Positions 1 through 9,186 are shown, counted from the stretch's first letter. The stretch: 37,198 nt of DNA from Pseudomonadota bacterium (GCA_003242685.1 QGVD01000033.1:1-37198); one strand, 5' to 3'. A program made the numbers and translations. The notes: generated by a model not told the origin, from the sequence alone.

Positions 1-1392
1 CTGCTCCCGGTTCTTCTCGCTCGGCGTCTGCGTCCCTCTGCGCAGCACCTCCCCCGCATTGGGGATCGGGGCCCGAGGATTCCCCAGCTCGTGCGCGAGC
101 GTGGCCAGGAACTCGTCCTTGGAGCGATCGGCTGCGCCGAGGTCGGCGATGGTTTCCTCCAGCCGCTTCTCGAGCTGCTTGTACGCGGAGATGTCGATGA
201 CGTTGCCGACGACCCGGACGACGCGCCCTCCGGCATCGCGCTGGATGACCGCCCGGTCCGCGATCCAGACGTAGTGCCCGTCGCGATGACGGACGCGATA
301 CTCCGCCACGAAGCTGTCGGCGCCGGAGGCATACGCCTCGCTGAGGCGCGCGCGCAGCGTCGGCAGATCGTCGGGATGCACGCGTGATTCCCACCACGGG
401 ACGTCCGGATGGGCTTCGTCAGGGTCGACTCCGATGACGTCCCGCAGCCCATGGCCGCGCCACACGCGGATCCGGCTCGACTTGACGTCCTGCGCCACGT
501 CTATGTCGTAGACGTAGCCGTGGATCGCACGGGTCGCGAGCGCGAGCCGCTCCTCGCTCGCGCGCACGGCGGCCTGCGCCCGCTGGACCTCGGTGAGATC
601 GACGTATGCGGCCACCGCGCCGCGGACGTTTCCCTGCTCGTCCCGCAGAGGCGCCGCCTCGGAAAGCACGCTGAGCACGCGTCCGTCGTGAGCCACGGCG
701 TCGAAACGGAAGTTGTGTATCGACTCTCCCCTGTTGAACGCACGCGCGAGCGGCAGCTCGTCGAGAGAAGCGGGCCGCCCGTTCACCGACGCCCGCGCAA
801 TGAAGGCCTCGGCCGGCGCCGACTTGAGCGCAGCCACCGGCCCCCGGGGCACGCCCGTCGCGCCCATGAGCTGGAACGCAGCCGGATTGCCGCGATACTC
901 GTCGCTGCCGCGCTCGCAGATCAGCACGCCGACGGGCAGCACTTCGAGCAGCGTATCGAGCTCGCGGATGCGGGCATTGAGCTCGACGTTGAGCCGCTGA
1001 GTCTCCCGCTCCGCCTCACGGTAGAGAACCGCAAGACGTTCGGCCCGCCGGCGCGCACGCCGCGCGGCGTCGCCGAGGTACATGATCATTCCGCCACCGA
1101 GGAGGTAGAGCGGCACGGCGATCTCCTCGCGCGGCTTGCCGATCGACAGCACGCCGCGAGGCTCGATGAACAGGAAGTTGCTGAGCAGATAGCCGAGCAG
1201 CAGGGCGACGACTGCCGGGCCGATGCCGCCGATGTAGACCGCCAGGGCGAGCGCGGCGAAGACGAGCGCGAGCGGATAGCCGTCGCCCAGCATGGGATCG
1301 AGGAGCCAGCGGATCAGGACTGCCGCAAACGTGGCGAGGACTGCCACCGCATACGGCCCCGGTTCGGGCCTGAAGTCCGCATCGACCGCCAT
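1..1392 (-). CDS. Membrane PAS sensor histidine kinase, C-terminal part missing (window edge)
   Basis: Reading the minus strand from the ATG at 1392 gives 464 codons with no stop before the window edge. A GGAGGGG ribosome site lies just upstream of that ATG. Residues about 12-107 form several hydrophobic segments resembling the DUF4118 sensor region of KdpD-type kinases (GGIGPAVVALLLGYLL, then FIEPRG). Two PAS-like domains follow, about 141-265 and 275-405; the second ends in a typical PAC stretch (EYRVRHRDGHYVWIADRAV). A HisKA dimerisation box starts near residue 424, with the phospho-accepting His at about 434 in FLATLAHEL. The ATPase domain and any receiver lie outside the window. The last ~30 residues read HELGNPRAPIPNAGEVL where the family has HELRNPLAPIRNAxEVL; I take these changes as base errors at the contig end. 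The ligand and response regulator are unknown. It starts 92 bases after the tsaC stop, so co-transcription is possible. Confidence 0.85.
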   Translation of the reverse strand, partial: MAVDADFRPEPGPYAVAVLATFAAVLIRWLLDPMLGDGYPLALVFAALALAVYIGGIGPAVVALLLGYLLSNFLFIEPRGVLSIGKPREEIAVPLYLLGGGMIMYLGDAARRARRRAERLAVLYREAERETQRLNVELNARIRELDTLLEVLPVGVLICERGSDEYRGNPAAFQLMGATGVPRGPVAALKSAPAEAFIARASVNGRPASLDELPLARAFNRGESIHNFRFDAVAHDGRVLSVLSEAAPLRDEQGNVRGAVAAYVDLTEVQRAQAAVRASEERLALATRAIHGYVYDIDVAQDVKSSRIRVWRGHGLRDVIGVDPDEAHPDVPWWESRVHPDDLPTLRARLSEAYASGADSFVAEYRVRHRDGHYVWIADRAVIQRDAGGRVVRVVGNVIDISAYKQLEKRLEETIADLGAADRSKDEFLATLAHELGNPRAPIPNAGEVLRRGTQTPSEKNREQ

Positions 1393-1484
1393 GACCGGCC
1401 CCTCCGCGAGGCAGCCGCACCCGGGGATAGTGCGAAGAGTAAGCCCCGTGCAGTCGCAGCGCTACGGGCGCCGCACCGGAGTCT

Positions 1485-2504
1485 TTACGGAAGGACGGCC
1501 GTCGCGCCGGTGTCGTCCGCGTCGGAAATGCTGCTCGCCGCACGGATCAGACGATCGCGAATGGCGTCCCAGCGCTCATCGTCGGGCACCGCCTGAACGA
1601 GAATCTGCTCGCATCCCGCCTTGTCGAGCGTGCGCAGATTCGCGTAGAGATCGTGCGCGTACTGCTCGGGTCTTCGCCCGGCGTTGATCCAGGTGACGTA
1701 CTTGTGCGACTTGAGCGGCAGACGCTGCGCGAGCACCGCGATGCGCCGGCCGCCCTGGGACGCGGCTTCGGCGCGCGCGTCGATCTCGCCCGCCGGCACG
1801 ATGACGAGCGGCGTGCGCGGCGCGTAGTGCGAAGGCGTGCTCCCCGGCACGCGCGGTGCTTCGAGCGTGGAGCTCTCGATGAGACGATCGCCGACCACCT
1901 CGCGGATCTGCGCGACCGTCACGGCTCCGGGGCGCAGCACCCGCACTCCGTCGTTGTCGCAGGCGACGATGGTGGATTCGAGACCGATCTGACATTCGCC
2001 GCCGTCGAGCACGACGCGCACGGCATCGCCGAGCTCGTCGCGCACGTGCTCCGCGCGCGTGGGACTCAGGCGGCCGTAGCGGTTCGCGGAAGGTGCCGCG
2101 ATGCCGCCACCGAACGCGGTGAGGAGCTGCTGGGCCATCGGGTGGGAAGGCACCCGGATGGCCACGGTGTCCTGACCGCCTGTGACGATGTCGTGCACGT
2201 TCGGCGCACGGGGCAGGACCATCGTGAGCGGTCCCGGCCAGAAGCGTTCGGCGAGGCGTGCCGCCACCTCGGGCACCTCGCGCACCCAGCGGTGCAGGTA
2301 GCGCGGGCTGTCGAGATGGACGATGAGGGGATGAGTGGTCGGACGACCCTTGGCCTCGAAGATCTTGCGGACCGCGACCGGATTCTGGGCGTTCGCGCCG
2401 AGCCCGTAGACGGTTTCGGTCGGAAACGCGACGAGCTCGCCGTCGCGCAGGGCCTGCACGGCGGCTTCCAGCTCGACCTGTGTCGCCCTGACGATCCGCA
2501 CCAT
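1485..2504 (-). CDS. tsaC: L-threonylcarbamoyladenylate synthase (Sua5/YrdC type)
   Basis: This 339-residue protein makes threonylcarbamoyl-AMP from threonine, bicarbonate and ATP, the first step of the t6A37 modification of ANN-decoding tRNAs. The N-terminal ~200 residues are a YrdC domain (FPTETVYGLGANA near 27-39, KGRPTTHPL near 52-60, RFWPGPLTMVL, SANRYGRLSPT, GLESTIV). The C-terminal ~120 residues form the extra Sua5 domain (VPGSTPSHYAPRTPL onward), so this is the long Sua5 form rather than the short E. coli TsaC form. The ATG at 2504 sits 7 bases after a TAGAAT -10 box and has no ribosome-binding site, so the mRNA is probably leaderless. It lies downstream of the htrA-like gene on the same strand. 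Confidence 0.95.
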   Translation of the reverse strand: MVRIVRATQVELEAAVQALRDGELVAFPTETVYGLGANAQNPVAVRKIFEAKGRPTTHPLIVHLDSPRYLHRWVREVPEVAARLAERFWPGPLTMVLPRAPNVHDIVTGGQDTVAIRVPSHPMAQQLLTAFGGGIAAPSANRYGRLSPTRAEHVRDELGDAVRVVLDGGECQIGLESTIVACDNDGVRVLRPGAVTVAQIREVVGDRLIESSTLEAPRVPGSTPSHYAPRTPLVIVPAGEIDARAEAASQGGRRIAVLAQRLPLKSHKYVTWINAGRRPEQYAHDLYANLRTLDKAGCEQILVQAVPDDERWDAIRDRLIRAASSISDADDTGATAVLP

Positions 2505-2520
2505 GTGACAGATTCTACCA
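2505..2520 (-). promoter_or_regulatory. Extended -10 promoter of tsaC (predicted leaderless)
   Basis: On the minus strand TAGAAT (2517-2512) is preceded by TGG, giving a TGn extended -10. Seven bases separate it from the tsaC ATG, so transcription should begin at or next to the start codon. No good -35 is visible. Confidence 0.55.
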
Positions 2521-2571
2521 AGGGCTGCCGGTGCCCCGTGCGATGCACTTCGCAGCCCGCCCTGCCCGGGC

Positions 2572-5475
2572 CTACTCGAGCGACTGACGCACCCAGCCCT
2601 GGGGCGTGCGCCGCAGCTCGTAGGCCGGCCAGTAGTGCTTGTCGAGCTTCAGCGTGATGACCTCGGGCGCGTTGTTCCAGGTGAGCGTCTTGAGGCGCAC
2701 CGATGCCCGGTCGGGCCGCCCTGCCACCGCGCGGATGAAGGTGTCGAGATCGGGGGTGGAGACGCCGTCCACTTCGACGATGCGCCGGCCCGGATACAGG
2801 CCGTAGCGGGTGGCCGGCGAGCCGTACGCGAAGTAACCCACGTACACGCCGATGGGCGGGATCCCGCGCTGCGCGGCCATCGCGCGATGCGGTGCCTGGA
2901 GCGTGGCACCGGCCCACAGCACGATCCGGTCGATGTCGAGCCCCGTCAGCGGAACGGTGTCCACTTCCAGCGTCTGCAGCTCCTGGCCGCGCCAGACGGT
3001 GACCTGCACGCGCGGCTTGTCGGCCACCGCACGCTCCACCTCGCGGAAGCGCGTGACGACCTTGCCGTCGATCGCGAGCACGATGTCGCCCTGCTGCAGC
3101 ACCCGCTCGGCCGGCGACCCGCCCACGATGCGCACGATGGTGAGCGCCTGACGCTGCGAGGGGCTGTGCTGCACGAGCCTGGTGAGCCACTCGTCGCTGA
3201 CGCCGAAATCGCGCGCGCCCGCGAGCGGCAGCGCCGCGAACTCGACCTCGAGCGAGTGCAGCGGCCTGTCGTTCCGCACGCGGTCGATCATGTCCGCCAC
3301 GAGCTCGATGGGCACGCCGCGGTTCTCCTGCACGAGATCGCGCCCGCTCTCGTACGCGAAGCTCGACCAGAGGCCCACGACCTCGCCGGAATCGTCGAGC
3401 AGCACGCCGTCGTAGTCGCGCGGCGGATTGACGAGCTCGGCGACCTCGAGATTGCTCTCGCGGAAGCGCATGGTGCGCGAGAGCGGAAGCTGCAGAGGAT
3501 CGATGTTCGCGATCTGGGTGCTGCGCGAGCGCAGCTCGTTGTCGGAGCCGAGACCGACGACCCACACCGTCTGGCCGGCCTTGAGCTGCCGTCGCGAGAG
3601 CTTCGCGGCCTTCACGGGCGTGTTCCCGATCAGCGCCGGGTCGTAGGACACGACCGCGAGATTGTGCAGCGGATGGATGTACTCGACGCGGCCCGGCACG
3701 TCGAGCGTGCCGCCGAACGTGAGACTCACGTCGCCGATGGACACCGGAACGGTGTTGCGATCGACCACGACGAGCCCGCGCTCCGCGTCCACGATGAGGC
3801 CCGTGCCGTGATAGTTGCGCTCGGTGATGCCCGACACCGAGTACGGCATGTCGAAGTTCACGAACACGAGCGACGGCGCGATGCGCGCGAGGCGCGGATC
3901 GTCGATCTGCGGCAGCACCGCGGCGCCGGGAACCGGGGCCTTCGGCGCCGGTCCCGCTTCGAGCGCGACGCACGGCCAGATGCCCTGCACGTCGTCGCGG
4001 TGGCAGCGGCGCGCGGGGAACCAGCGGCGGTCCATGCGCACCGAGCGGAGCTGACTGCCGTTCGGGTTGTCGATGGTGAAGTACCGCACCGTCATGCGGT
4101 CGCCGTCGCCGAGCTGCGCGAGGACGGCCTGCATGTCGTCGATGTTGTTGACCGGCTTCGAGTTGACGGCGGTGATCACCGCGCCGCGCGGAATCCCCGA
4201 GGCGCTCAGGATGTAGCCGGGATTCGCGACGTACACGCCGCGCACGGGCACGTTGAAGTGACGCGCCTGCTGATAGGAGAGCGTGTGCAGGATCGCCTCC
4301 CCCACTTCCAGGTACGCATCCGGGGTGATCTCGTGCAGGTCGCCGACTTGCACCGTCGCGGAAACCGGCGCGCCGCCTCGCTCGAGCTCGATGTCGACGG
4401 TGCGCCCCACCGAGTTGTCCAGGATCTCGGCGAGCGGCTCGAAGTGAGTGATGTACTCGCCGTTCACGCGCACCAGGATGTCGCCCGGCTGCAGGACGTT
4501 CTCGCTGGGTGAGCCCGGCAGCACCTCGCTCACCACCAGCATGCCGGTCTGCGAGGGGAACGCCTTGCGGACCGCGGCTTCAGTGCCGGACGTGAGCCCC
4601 AGGCGACGCAGCTCGTCGTACGGACGGTACTGGAACACCGTGTACACCGTGCCGCGGGTGACCGGCTCGCCTTTCTGGATGAGCTCGAGCGCTCGACGCA
4701 CGCGCCCGAGCGGCAGATAGAAGCTCGAAGCCGCACCGCTCGCGCCGCCTGCGTTGAGCGCCACGACGCGGCCGCGGATGTCGACGACCGGAGAACCCGA
4801 CGAGCCGCCGGAAGTCCCCGAGGCGGCCTGCAGATAGAAGGTGTTGAAGTCGTTGTACTTCGCGAGACCGTAGCGCGGCGCGTCGCGGTCGAGCCGCGCG
4901 AGCGTGCCCGCGAGGATCGAGAGCTGCTCGCCCGCGTTGTTGCCGACCACGCGGATCTCACGGCCGATCTGCGCGCCCTCGGGATAGAGCGGCAGCGCCT
5001 TCGGCTTGATGAAACGCAGCTTCGACGGGTCGTAGCGATAGAAACCGAAGTCGTGCACCGGGTCGCGGTACACCGGATAGAGCTGGACTTCCTCGCGGTT
5101 GAGGAACGTCGCTTCGGCCGTGACCGGACCCGGCGTGACCACGTGCCGGTTCGTGAGGATCAGGCCGCGCTCGGCATCGACCACGAAGCCCGTCGCCTGA
5201 GCGGATGCATTCCACTCCGTGTCGAAGGCGCGGGTCGCATCGACCTTGATCGAGACGACACTGCCGGCAATCCGCTCGAGCGTGACCGCCCAGTCGGGAT
5301 CTTCCTCGACCGCCGCCGCCTGCTGGGCGACTTCCTCGGCCTGCTGCTGCGCGGGTCCCTCGGCCTGCGGGGGAACGACTGCCGGCGATTCGGGCTCTGC
5401 GGGCGGCAGAGAGGATTGCGCCAGAGAGATGGCGCAGGGGGCGAGCAGGCAGAGCAGCAGTCGTACGAATCGCAT
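2572..5475 (-). CDS. Tandem HtrA/Deg serine protease with PDZ domains (Nma111/DEG7-like)
   Basis: The start is taken at 5475 (MRFVRLL), which begins a clear signal peptide of about 20 residues; the frame is open upstream but not protein-like there. The exported product has 967 residues. First protease domain (about 65-270): His111 in LTNRHVV, Asp142 in VHDFGF, and Ser226 in the GGSSGSP loop form an intact trypsin-like triad. Two PDZ-like domains follow (about 300-420 and 430-510). A second protease fold (about 545-770) has lost all three residues: the His site reads VVDRNTV, the Asp site reads LHNLAVV, and no Gly-x-Ser-Gly loop remains. Two more PDZ-like domains (about 785-880 and 890-950) close the protein. 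Known: this layout is that of yeast Nma111 and plant DEG7. Inference: periplasmic quality control, with the dead half acting as a scaffold. It starts 20 bases after the dgkA stop. Substrates are unknown. Confidence 0.9.
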   Translation of the reverse strand: MRFVRLLLCLLAPCAISLAQSSLPPAEPESPAVVPPQAEGPAQQQAEEVAQQAAAVEEDPDWAVTLERIAGSVVSIKVDATRAFDTEWNASAQATGFVVDAERGLILTNRHVVTPGPVTAEATFLNREEVQLYPVYRDPVHDFGFYRYDPSKLRFIKPKALPLYPEGAQIGREIRVVGNNAGEQLSILAGTLARLDRDAPRYGLAKYNDFNTFYLQAASGTSGGSSGSPVVDIRGRVVALNAGGASGAASSFYLPLGRVRRALELIQKGEPVTRGTVYTVFQYRPYDELRRLGLTSGTEAAVRKAFPSQTGMLVVSEVLPGSPSENVLQPGDILVRVNGEYITHFEPLAEILDNSVGRTVDIELERGGAPVSATVQVGDLHEITPDAYLEVGEAILHTLSYQQARHFNVPVRGVYVANPGYILSASGIPRGAVITAVNSKPVNNIDDMQAVLAQLGDGDRMTVRYFTIDNPNGSQLRSVRMDRRWFPARRCHRDDVQGIWPCVALEAGPAPKAPVPGAAVLPQIDDPRLARIAPSLVFVNFDMPYSVSGITERNYHGTGLIVDAERGLVVVDRNTVPVSIGDVSLTFGGTLDVPGRVEYIHPLHNLAVVSYDPALIGNTPVKAAKLSRRQLKAGQTVWVVGLGSDNELRSRSTQIANIDPLQLPLSRTMRFRESNLEVAELVNPPRDYDGVLLDDSGEVVGLWSSFAYESGRDLVQENRGVPIELVADMIDRVRNDRPLHSLEVEFAALPLAGARDFGVSDEWLTRLVQHSPSQRQALTIVRIVGGSPAERVLQQGDIVLAIDGKVVTRFREVERAVADKPRVQVTVWRGQELQTLEVDTVPLTGLDIDRIVLWAGATLQAPHRAMAAQRGIPPIGVYVGYFAYGSPATRYGLYPGRRIVEVDGVSTPDLDTFIRAVAGRPDRASVRLKTLTWNNAPEVITLKLDKHYWPAYELRRTPQGWVRQSLE

Positions 5476-5495
5476 GTGATTTCCTGAGAAGAAGA

Positions 5496-5912
5496 TCAGC
5501 GGCCGAGCAGAACGAGGAGCCAGACCGCCCCGAGCAGCACCAGGGACAGGCACACGGCGGCGGAGCCGATGTCCTTGGCGAGCCCGGAGAGTGGATGCCG
5601 CTCGTAGCCGATACGGTCGATCGTCGCCTCGATGGCGCTGTTGACGAGCTCGACGATGAGCACGAGCAGCATCGGTGCAACGAGCAGTGCGCGTTCGACG
5701 CCCGTACGCCCGAGCCACAGACCCAGAGGTATGACGACCGCAGCCAGAGCGAGTTCCTGACGGAAGGCCAGCTCCTCACGCCAGGCCCCCACGAGCCCGC
5801 GCCAGCTCGCCCCGCAGGCGCGCAGGACGCGCGCGGCACCGCCGCGCTTGCCCCTCGCCTGCCCGGACGACGTTTCGGAGCTCTCTCTCAGGGCTGCGTC
5901 GCCGGCTTCCAT
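5496..5912 (-). CDS. dgkA: Diacylglycerol kinase, membrane type
   Basis: This integral inner-membrane enzyme phosphorylates diacylglycerol to phosphatidate and recycles lipid left from membrane-derived glycan synthesis. The family signature ELVNSAIEATIDRIG...HPLSGLAKDIGSAAV is complete, carrying the catalytic Glu and the metal-site residues, and three membrane helices are visible. At 138 residues it is slightly longer than the usual ~122 because of a polar N-terminal extension of about 25 residues. The ATG at 5912 lies inside the end of gcvPB (25-base overlap), which suggests translational coupling. No closer start codon is obvious, but the true start could be downstream. Confidence 0.92.
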   Translation of the reverse strand: MEAGDAALRESSETSSGQARGKRGGAARVLRACGASWRGLVGAWREELAFRQELALAAVVIPLGLWLGRTGVERALLVAPMLLVLIVELVNSAIEATIDRIGYERHPLSGLAKDIGSAAVCLSLVLLGAVWLLVLLGR

Positions 5913-7363
5913 GTCAGGTCCAGCTGCTTCGCGGCGCGCACGTCGTCGAGACGCCGGACCGGCAGAGTGTGAGGTGCTCTGCGCACACGCTCGGGCTCAT
6001 CCTCCGCCTCCCTGCGGATCCGCACCATCGCCTCGACGAACGCATCGAGAGTCTCCTTGCTTTCGGTCTCGGTGGGCTCGATCAGCAGACATTCGGGCAC
6101 CAGCAGAGGGAAGTACGTCGTCGGCGCGTGGAAACCGAAATCGAGCAGCCGCTTCGCGAAATCCATCGCCGTGACCTCGAGCTCGCGCGCCTCGCGCTTC
6201 AACGTGACGATGAACTCGTGGCTCGCACGCCGCGACGGATAAGCCGCCGCAAACCCCGCCTTCACGAGCCGCGCCAGCAGATAGTTTGCGTTGAGCGTGG
6301 CGAATTCGCCAACCCGGACGAGGCCCTCGCGCCCGAGCATGCGGATATAGACATAGGCGCGCAGCAGCACGCCCGCATTGCCCATGAAGGCCGACAGGCG
6401 CCCGATCGACTGCGGCAGATCCTTCTCGGTGAGCCAGCGGTAGCGGTCACCGTCCCGGCCGACGATCGGCACCGGCAGGAACGGCAGCAGACGGCTGCCG
6501 ACTCCGACCGCACCTGCACCCGGCCCGCCGCCTCCGTGCGGCGTCGAGAAGGTCTTGTGCAGGTTCATGTGGATGACGTCGAAGCCCATGTCCCCGGGAC
6601 GCACCTTGCCGAGGATCGCGTTGAGGTTCGCGCCGTCGTAGTAGAGGAGCCCGCCGGCGTCGTGGACGATGCGCGCCACCTGCTCGATGCGCCGCTCGAA
6701 CACGCCGAGCGTGGAAGGATTCGTCAGCATGATGCCGGCCGTCTTCGGGCCGACGGCGGCCTTCAGCGCATCGAGATCGACGTCGCCTTCGGAGTCCACG
6801 GGGATCTCGCGCACCACGCAGCCGCACATGGTGGCGGTTGCGGGATTCGTGCCGTGCGCAGCCTCGGGCACGATGATCTCGTTGCGCTCGAGATCGCCGC
6901 GCGCGCGGTGATACGCGCGGATCATCGCGACGCCCGCGAACTCGCCCTGCGCGCCGGCCATCGGGCTCAGCGCGACGCCCTGCATGCCGGTGATCTCCTT
7001 GAGGAGCTCCTGCAGCTCGTACAGGCACGCGAGGAATCCCTGACCGTGCGACTCCGGCGCGAGCGGATGACGCGCGAGGAACTCCGGCAGCATCGCGAGG
7101 CTGTTACACGCCTTCGGGTTGTACTTCATCGTGCACGACCCGAGGGGATAGAAGTGCGTGTCGATCGAGAAGTTGAGCTGCGACAGGCGCGTGTAGTGGC
7201 GCACGACGTCGAGCTCGCTCACCTCGGGCAGCGCGGGCCTTTGCCTGCGTCGCAGAGTCGCAGGCAGATCGTCGGCCGGCGGCGCTTCCTGCGGCCACTG
7301 CTCGCGCGCACCGCGACCGGTACGCGAGAGCTCGAAAACGAGAGGCTCGGTTCGAGTCTGCAT
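5888..7363 (-). CDS. gcvPB: Glycine dehydrogenase (decarboxylating) subunit 2
   Basis: This is the PLP-binding half of the split P-protein of the glycine cleavage system, 491 residues. The PLP lysine is Lys270 in HMNLHKTFSTPHGGGGPG, and other family blocks are clear (LGSCTMKYNP near 74-83, EAAHGTNPATATMCG near 167-181). With GcvPA it decarboxylates glycine and passes the aminomethyl group to lipoyl-GcvH. It starts 12 bases after the gcvPA stop and overlaps dgkA at its end. In E. coli the two halves are one polypeptide; the split form is common in other gammaproteobacteria and in Gram-positives, so this is a natural arrangement and not a frameshift. Confidence 0.97.
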   Translation of the reverse strand: MQTRTEPLVFELSRTGRGAREQWPQEAPPADDLPATLRRRQRPALPEVSELDVVRHYTRLSQLNFSIDTHFYPLGSCTMKYNPKACNSLAMLPEFLARHPLAPESHGQGFLACLYELQELLKEITGMQGVALSPMAGAQGEFAGVAMIRAYHRARGDLERNEIIVPEAAHGTNPATATMCGCVVREIPVDSEGDVDLDALKAAVGPKTAGIMLTNPSTLGVFERRIEQVARIVHDAGGLLYYDGANLNAILGKVRPGDMGFDVIHMNLHKTFSTPHGGGGPGAGAVGVGSRLLPFLPVPIVGRDGDRYRWLTEKDLPQSIGRLSAFMGNAGVLLRAYVYIRMLGREGLVRVGEFATLNANYLLARLVKAGFAAAYPSRRASHEFIVTLKREARELEVTAMDFAKRLLDFGFHAPTTYFPLLVPECLLIEPTETESKETLDAFVEAMVRIRREAEDEPERVRRAPHTLPVRRLDDVRAAKQLDLTWKPATQP

Positions 7364-7375
7364 GGCACCTTCCCT

Positions 7376-8749
7376 TCAGGCCGCCCGTACGGACTTCATC
7401 GCCTCGGCGAGCGCGCTCGCGAAGGCTTCGATGTCCCCGGCCGTCTTGGTCTCGGTCGCGCACACGAGGATCGCGCTGCCGAGCTCGGGATAGTGCTCGG
7501 CGAGATCGAGCCCGCCGAGAATGCCGCGCTCCGCGAGGCTCGCCAGCACGGCGGACGCCGGCTTGTCGAGCCGCAGAACCGCCTCGTGGAAGAAGGGCCC
7601 CTGGAAGGCCGGGCGCACGCCCTGAATGCGCGTGAGCGCCGCGACCAGCTCGCGCGTGCGCGCGTGCGAGACGGCCGCCACGCGCTCGAGCCCTTCGGGT
7701 CCCATGAGCGACATGTAGATGGTGGCCGCCGTCACGAGCAGGCCCTGATTCGTGCAGATGTTCGAGGTCGCCTTGCCGCGGCGGATGTGCTGCTCGCGCG
7801 CCTGGAGCGTCAGCGTGAATCCCGGATTGCCGTTGAGGTCGAGCGTGCGGCCCACGATGCGGCCCGGCATCTGGCGCACGTGAGACATGCGGGCCGTCAT
7901 GAATCCGAAGTACGGACCGCCGGACGACAGCGGCACGCCGAGCGGCTGGCCTTCGCCCACTGCGATGTCCACGCCGGCCCTGCCCCACTCGCCCGGCGGC
8001 TTGAGCAGCGCGAGCGCGATGGGATTCACGACGGCGATCACGAGCGCGCCGCGCTCGTGCGCCCAGTCGGTGAGGGCGTCGACGTCCTCGAGCATGCCGA
8101 AGAAGTTCGGCTGCTGGATCACGAGCACCGTGATGTCCTCGTTCGCGTAAGGCTCGAGCGCCTCGAGCGGCGTGCGGCCGTCGGTCGACGAGTACGGCAG
8201 CGTTTCGAGGATCAGCCCCTGGTTGCCGGTCGTGGCCACGGCGACCTTGCGATAGTGCGGATGAACGGTCGTCGGAACGAGGATGCGCTGGGATTTCGAG
8301 CGGCGGTTCGCTCGCACGGCCATGAGCATGGCTTCCGCGAGCGCCGATGCGCCGTCGTAGAGCGACGCGTTCGCGACCTCGAGCCCGGTGAGGGCCGAGA
8401 TCATCGTCTGGAACTCGTAGATCGTCTGCAGCGTGCCCTGGCTCGCCTCCGCCTGATAGGGCGTGTAGGCGCTGTAGAACTCTCCGCGCGTCGTGATCGC
8501 CCACACTGCGGCGGGAATGTGATGCTCGTAGGCGCCTGCACCGATGAAGCACAGCGGACGGCCGTCCTGGCGCGCGCGCTCGGTCATGAGCCGCGCGATC
8601 TGCATCTCGCTGAGCGCCTCCGGAATGCGCTCCAGAGACTTCACGCGCAGGTTCGCAGGGATTTCGTCGAAGAGCTGCTCGATGCTCTCGACGCCGATCG
8701 CCGCGAGCATCTCGGCGACGTCTTCCCTCGTGTGAGGCGTGAAGGCCAT
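7376..8749 (-). CDS. gcvPA: Glycine dehydrogenase (decarboxylating) subunit 1
   Basis: This 457-residue protein is the N-terminal-half subunit of the split glycine decarboxylase. It starts MAFTPHTREDVAEMLAAIGV, a usual family opening. It contains the GAGAYEHHIPAAV block near residue 70, the YTPYQAEASQGTLQTIYEFQT block near 100, and a SSGGPYFGFM segment. It folds like the PLP subunit but lacks the PLP lysine, which is expected for this subunit. Its ATG overlaps the gcvH stop (TGATG at 8749), indicating tight coupling in the gcvT-H-PA-PB operon. Confidence 0.97.
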   Translation of the reverse strand: MAFTPHTREDVAEMLAAIGVESIEQLFDEIPANLRVKSLERIPEALSEMQIARLMTERARQDGRPLCFIGAGAYEHHIPAAVWAITTRGEFYSAYTPYQAEASQGTLQTIYEFQTMISALTGLEVANASLYDGASALAEAMLMAVRANRRSKSQRILVPTTVHPHYRKVAVATTGNQGLILETLPYSSTDGRTPLEALEPYANEDITVLVIQQPNFFGMLEDVDALTDWAHERGALVIAVVNPIALALLKPPGEWGRAGVDIAVGEGQPLGVPLSSGGPYFGFMTARMSHVRQMPGRIVGRTLDLNGNPGFTLTLQAREQHIRRGKATSNICTNQGLLVTAATIYMSLMGPEGLERVAAVSHARTRELVAALTRIQGVRPAFQGPFFHEAVLRLDKPASAVLASLAERGILGGLDLAEHYPELGSAILVCATETKTAGDIEAFASALAEAMKSVRAA

Positions 8750-9144
8750 CAGGCGTCTCCCTCCGCGAGCTGCGCCTCATAGTCGGCGGCGGACAGGAGC
8801 TGCTGGAGCTCGTCGCGGCTCGAGGGCCTGAGGCGCATGAGCCATCCCGCGCCGTAAGGATCCTGATTGACGAGCTCGGGCTCGCTCGCGAGCCGCGGAT
8901 TGCCTTCCGTGACGGTGCCCGAAACCGGGCTGTAGACATCCGACGCCGCCTTCACGGACTCGACCACTGCGCAGGCCTCGCCGGCCTGCACCGTCCGTCC
9001 TTCGGTCGGCACCTCGACGAAGACCAGCTCGCCGAGCTCGTCCTGCGCGTGATCGGTGATGCCGACCTCGACGCTTCCGTCGGGCAGCTCGCGCACCCAC
9101 TCGTGGCTCTTCGTGTATTTCAGATCGGCCGGAACCCTGCTCAT
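8749..9144 (-). CDS. gcvH: Glycine cleavage system H protein
   Basis: This lipoyl carrier shuttles the aminomethyl intermediate between the P, T and L proteins. It has 131 residues, the normal length. The lipoylated lysine is Lys65 in VVESVKAASDVYSPVSG. The opening PADLKYTKSHEWV is typical. The stop codon overlaps the gcvPA start. It is the second gene of the riboswitch-controlled operon, 42 bases after gcvT. Confidence 0.97.
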   Translation of the reverse strand: MSRVPADLKYTKSHEWVRELPDGSVEVGITDHAQDELGELVFVEVPTEGRTVQAGEACAVVESVKAASDVYSPVSGTVTEGNPRLASEPELVNQDPYGAGWLMRLRPSSRDELQQLLSAADYEAQLAEGDA

Positions 9145-9186
9145 GGCTTTCCTCTCGCGGAAGTTCTTCTGGAACGCTCCCGGACC

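Noticed and set aside
409..1596. A 395-codon plus-strand open frame over the sensor kinase and tsaC end
   Set aside because: The minus strand encodes recognisable PAS and histidine-kinase sequence over the same bases; the plus frame has only biased composition.
7363..7376. Split glycine decarboxylase as a frameshifted single gene
   Set aside because: The two subunits have proper starts, stops and a 12-base gap, and the two-subunit form is a known natural arrangement.
5969..8782. A 937-codon plus-strand open frame opposite gcvPB and gcvPA
   Set aside because: It is the antisense shadow of two conserved enzymes. Its translation is Arg/His/Glu-rich without any domain, as expected in GC-rich DNA.
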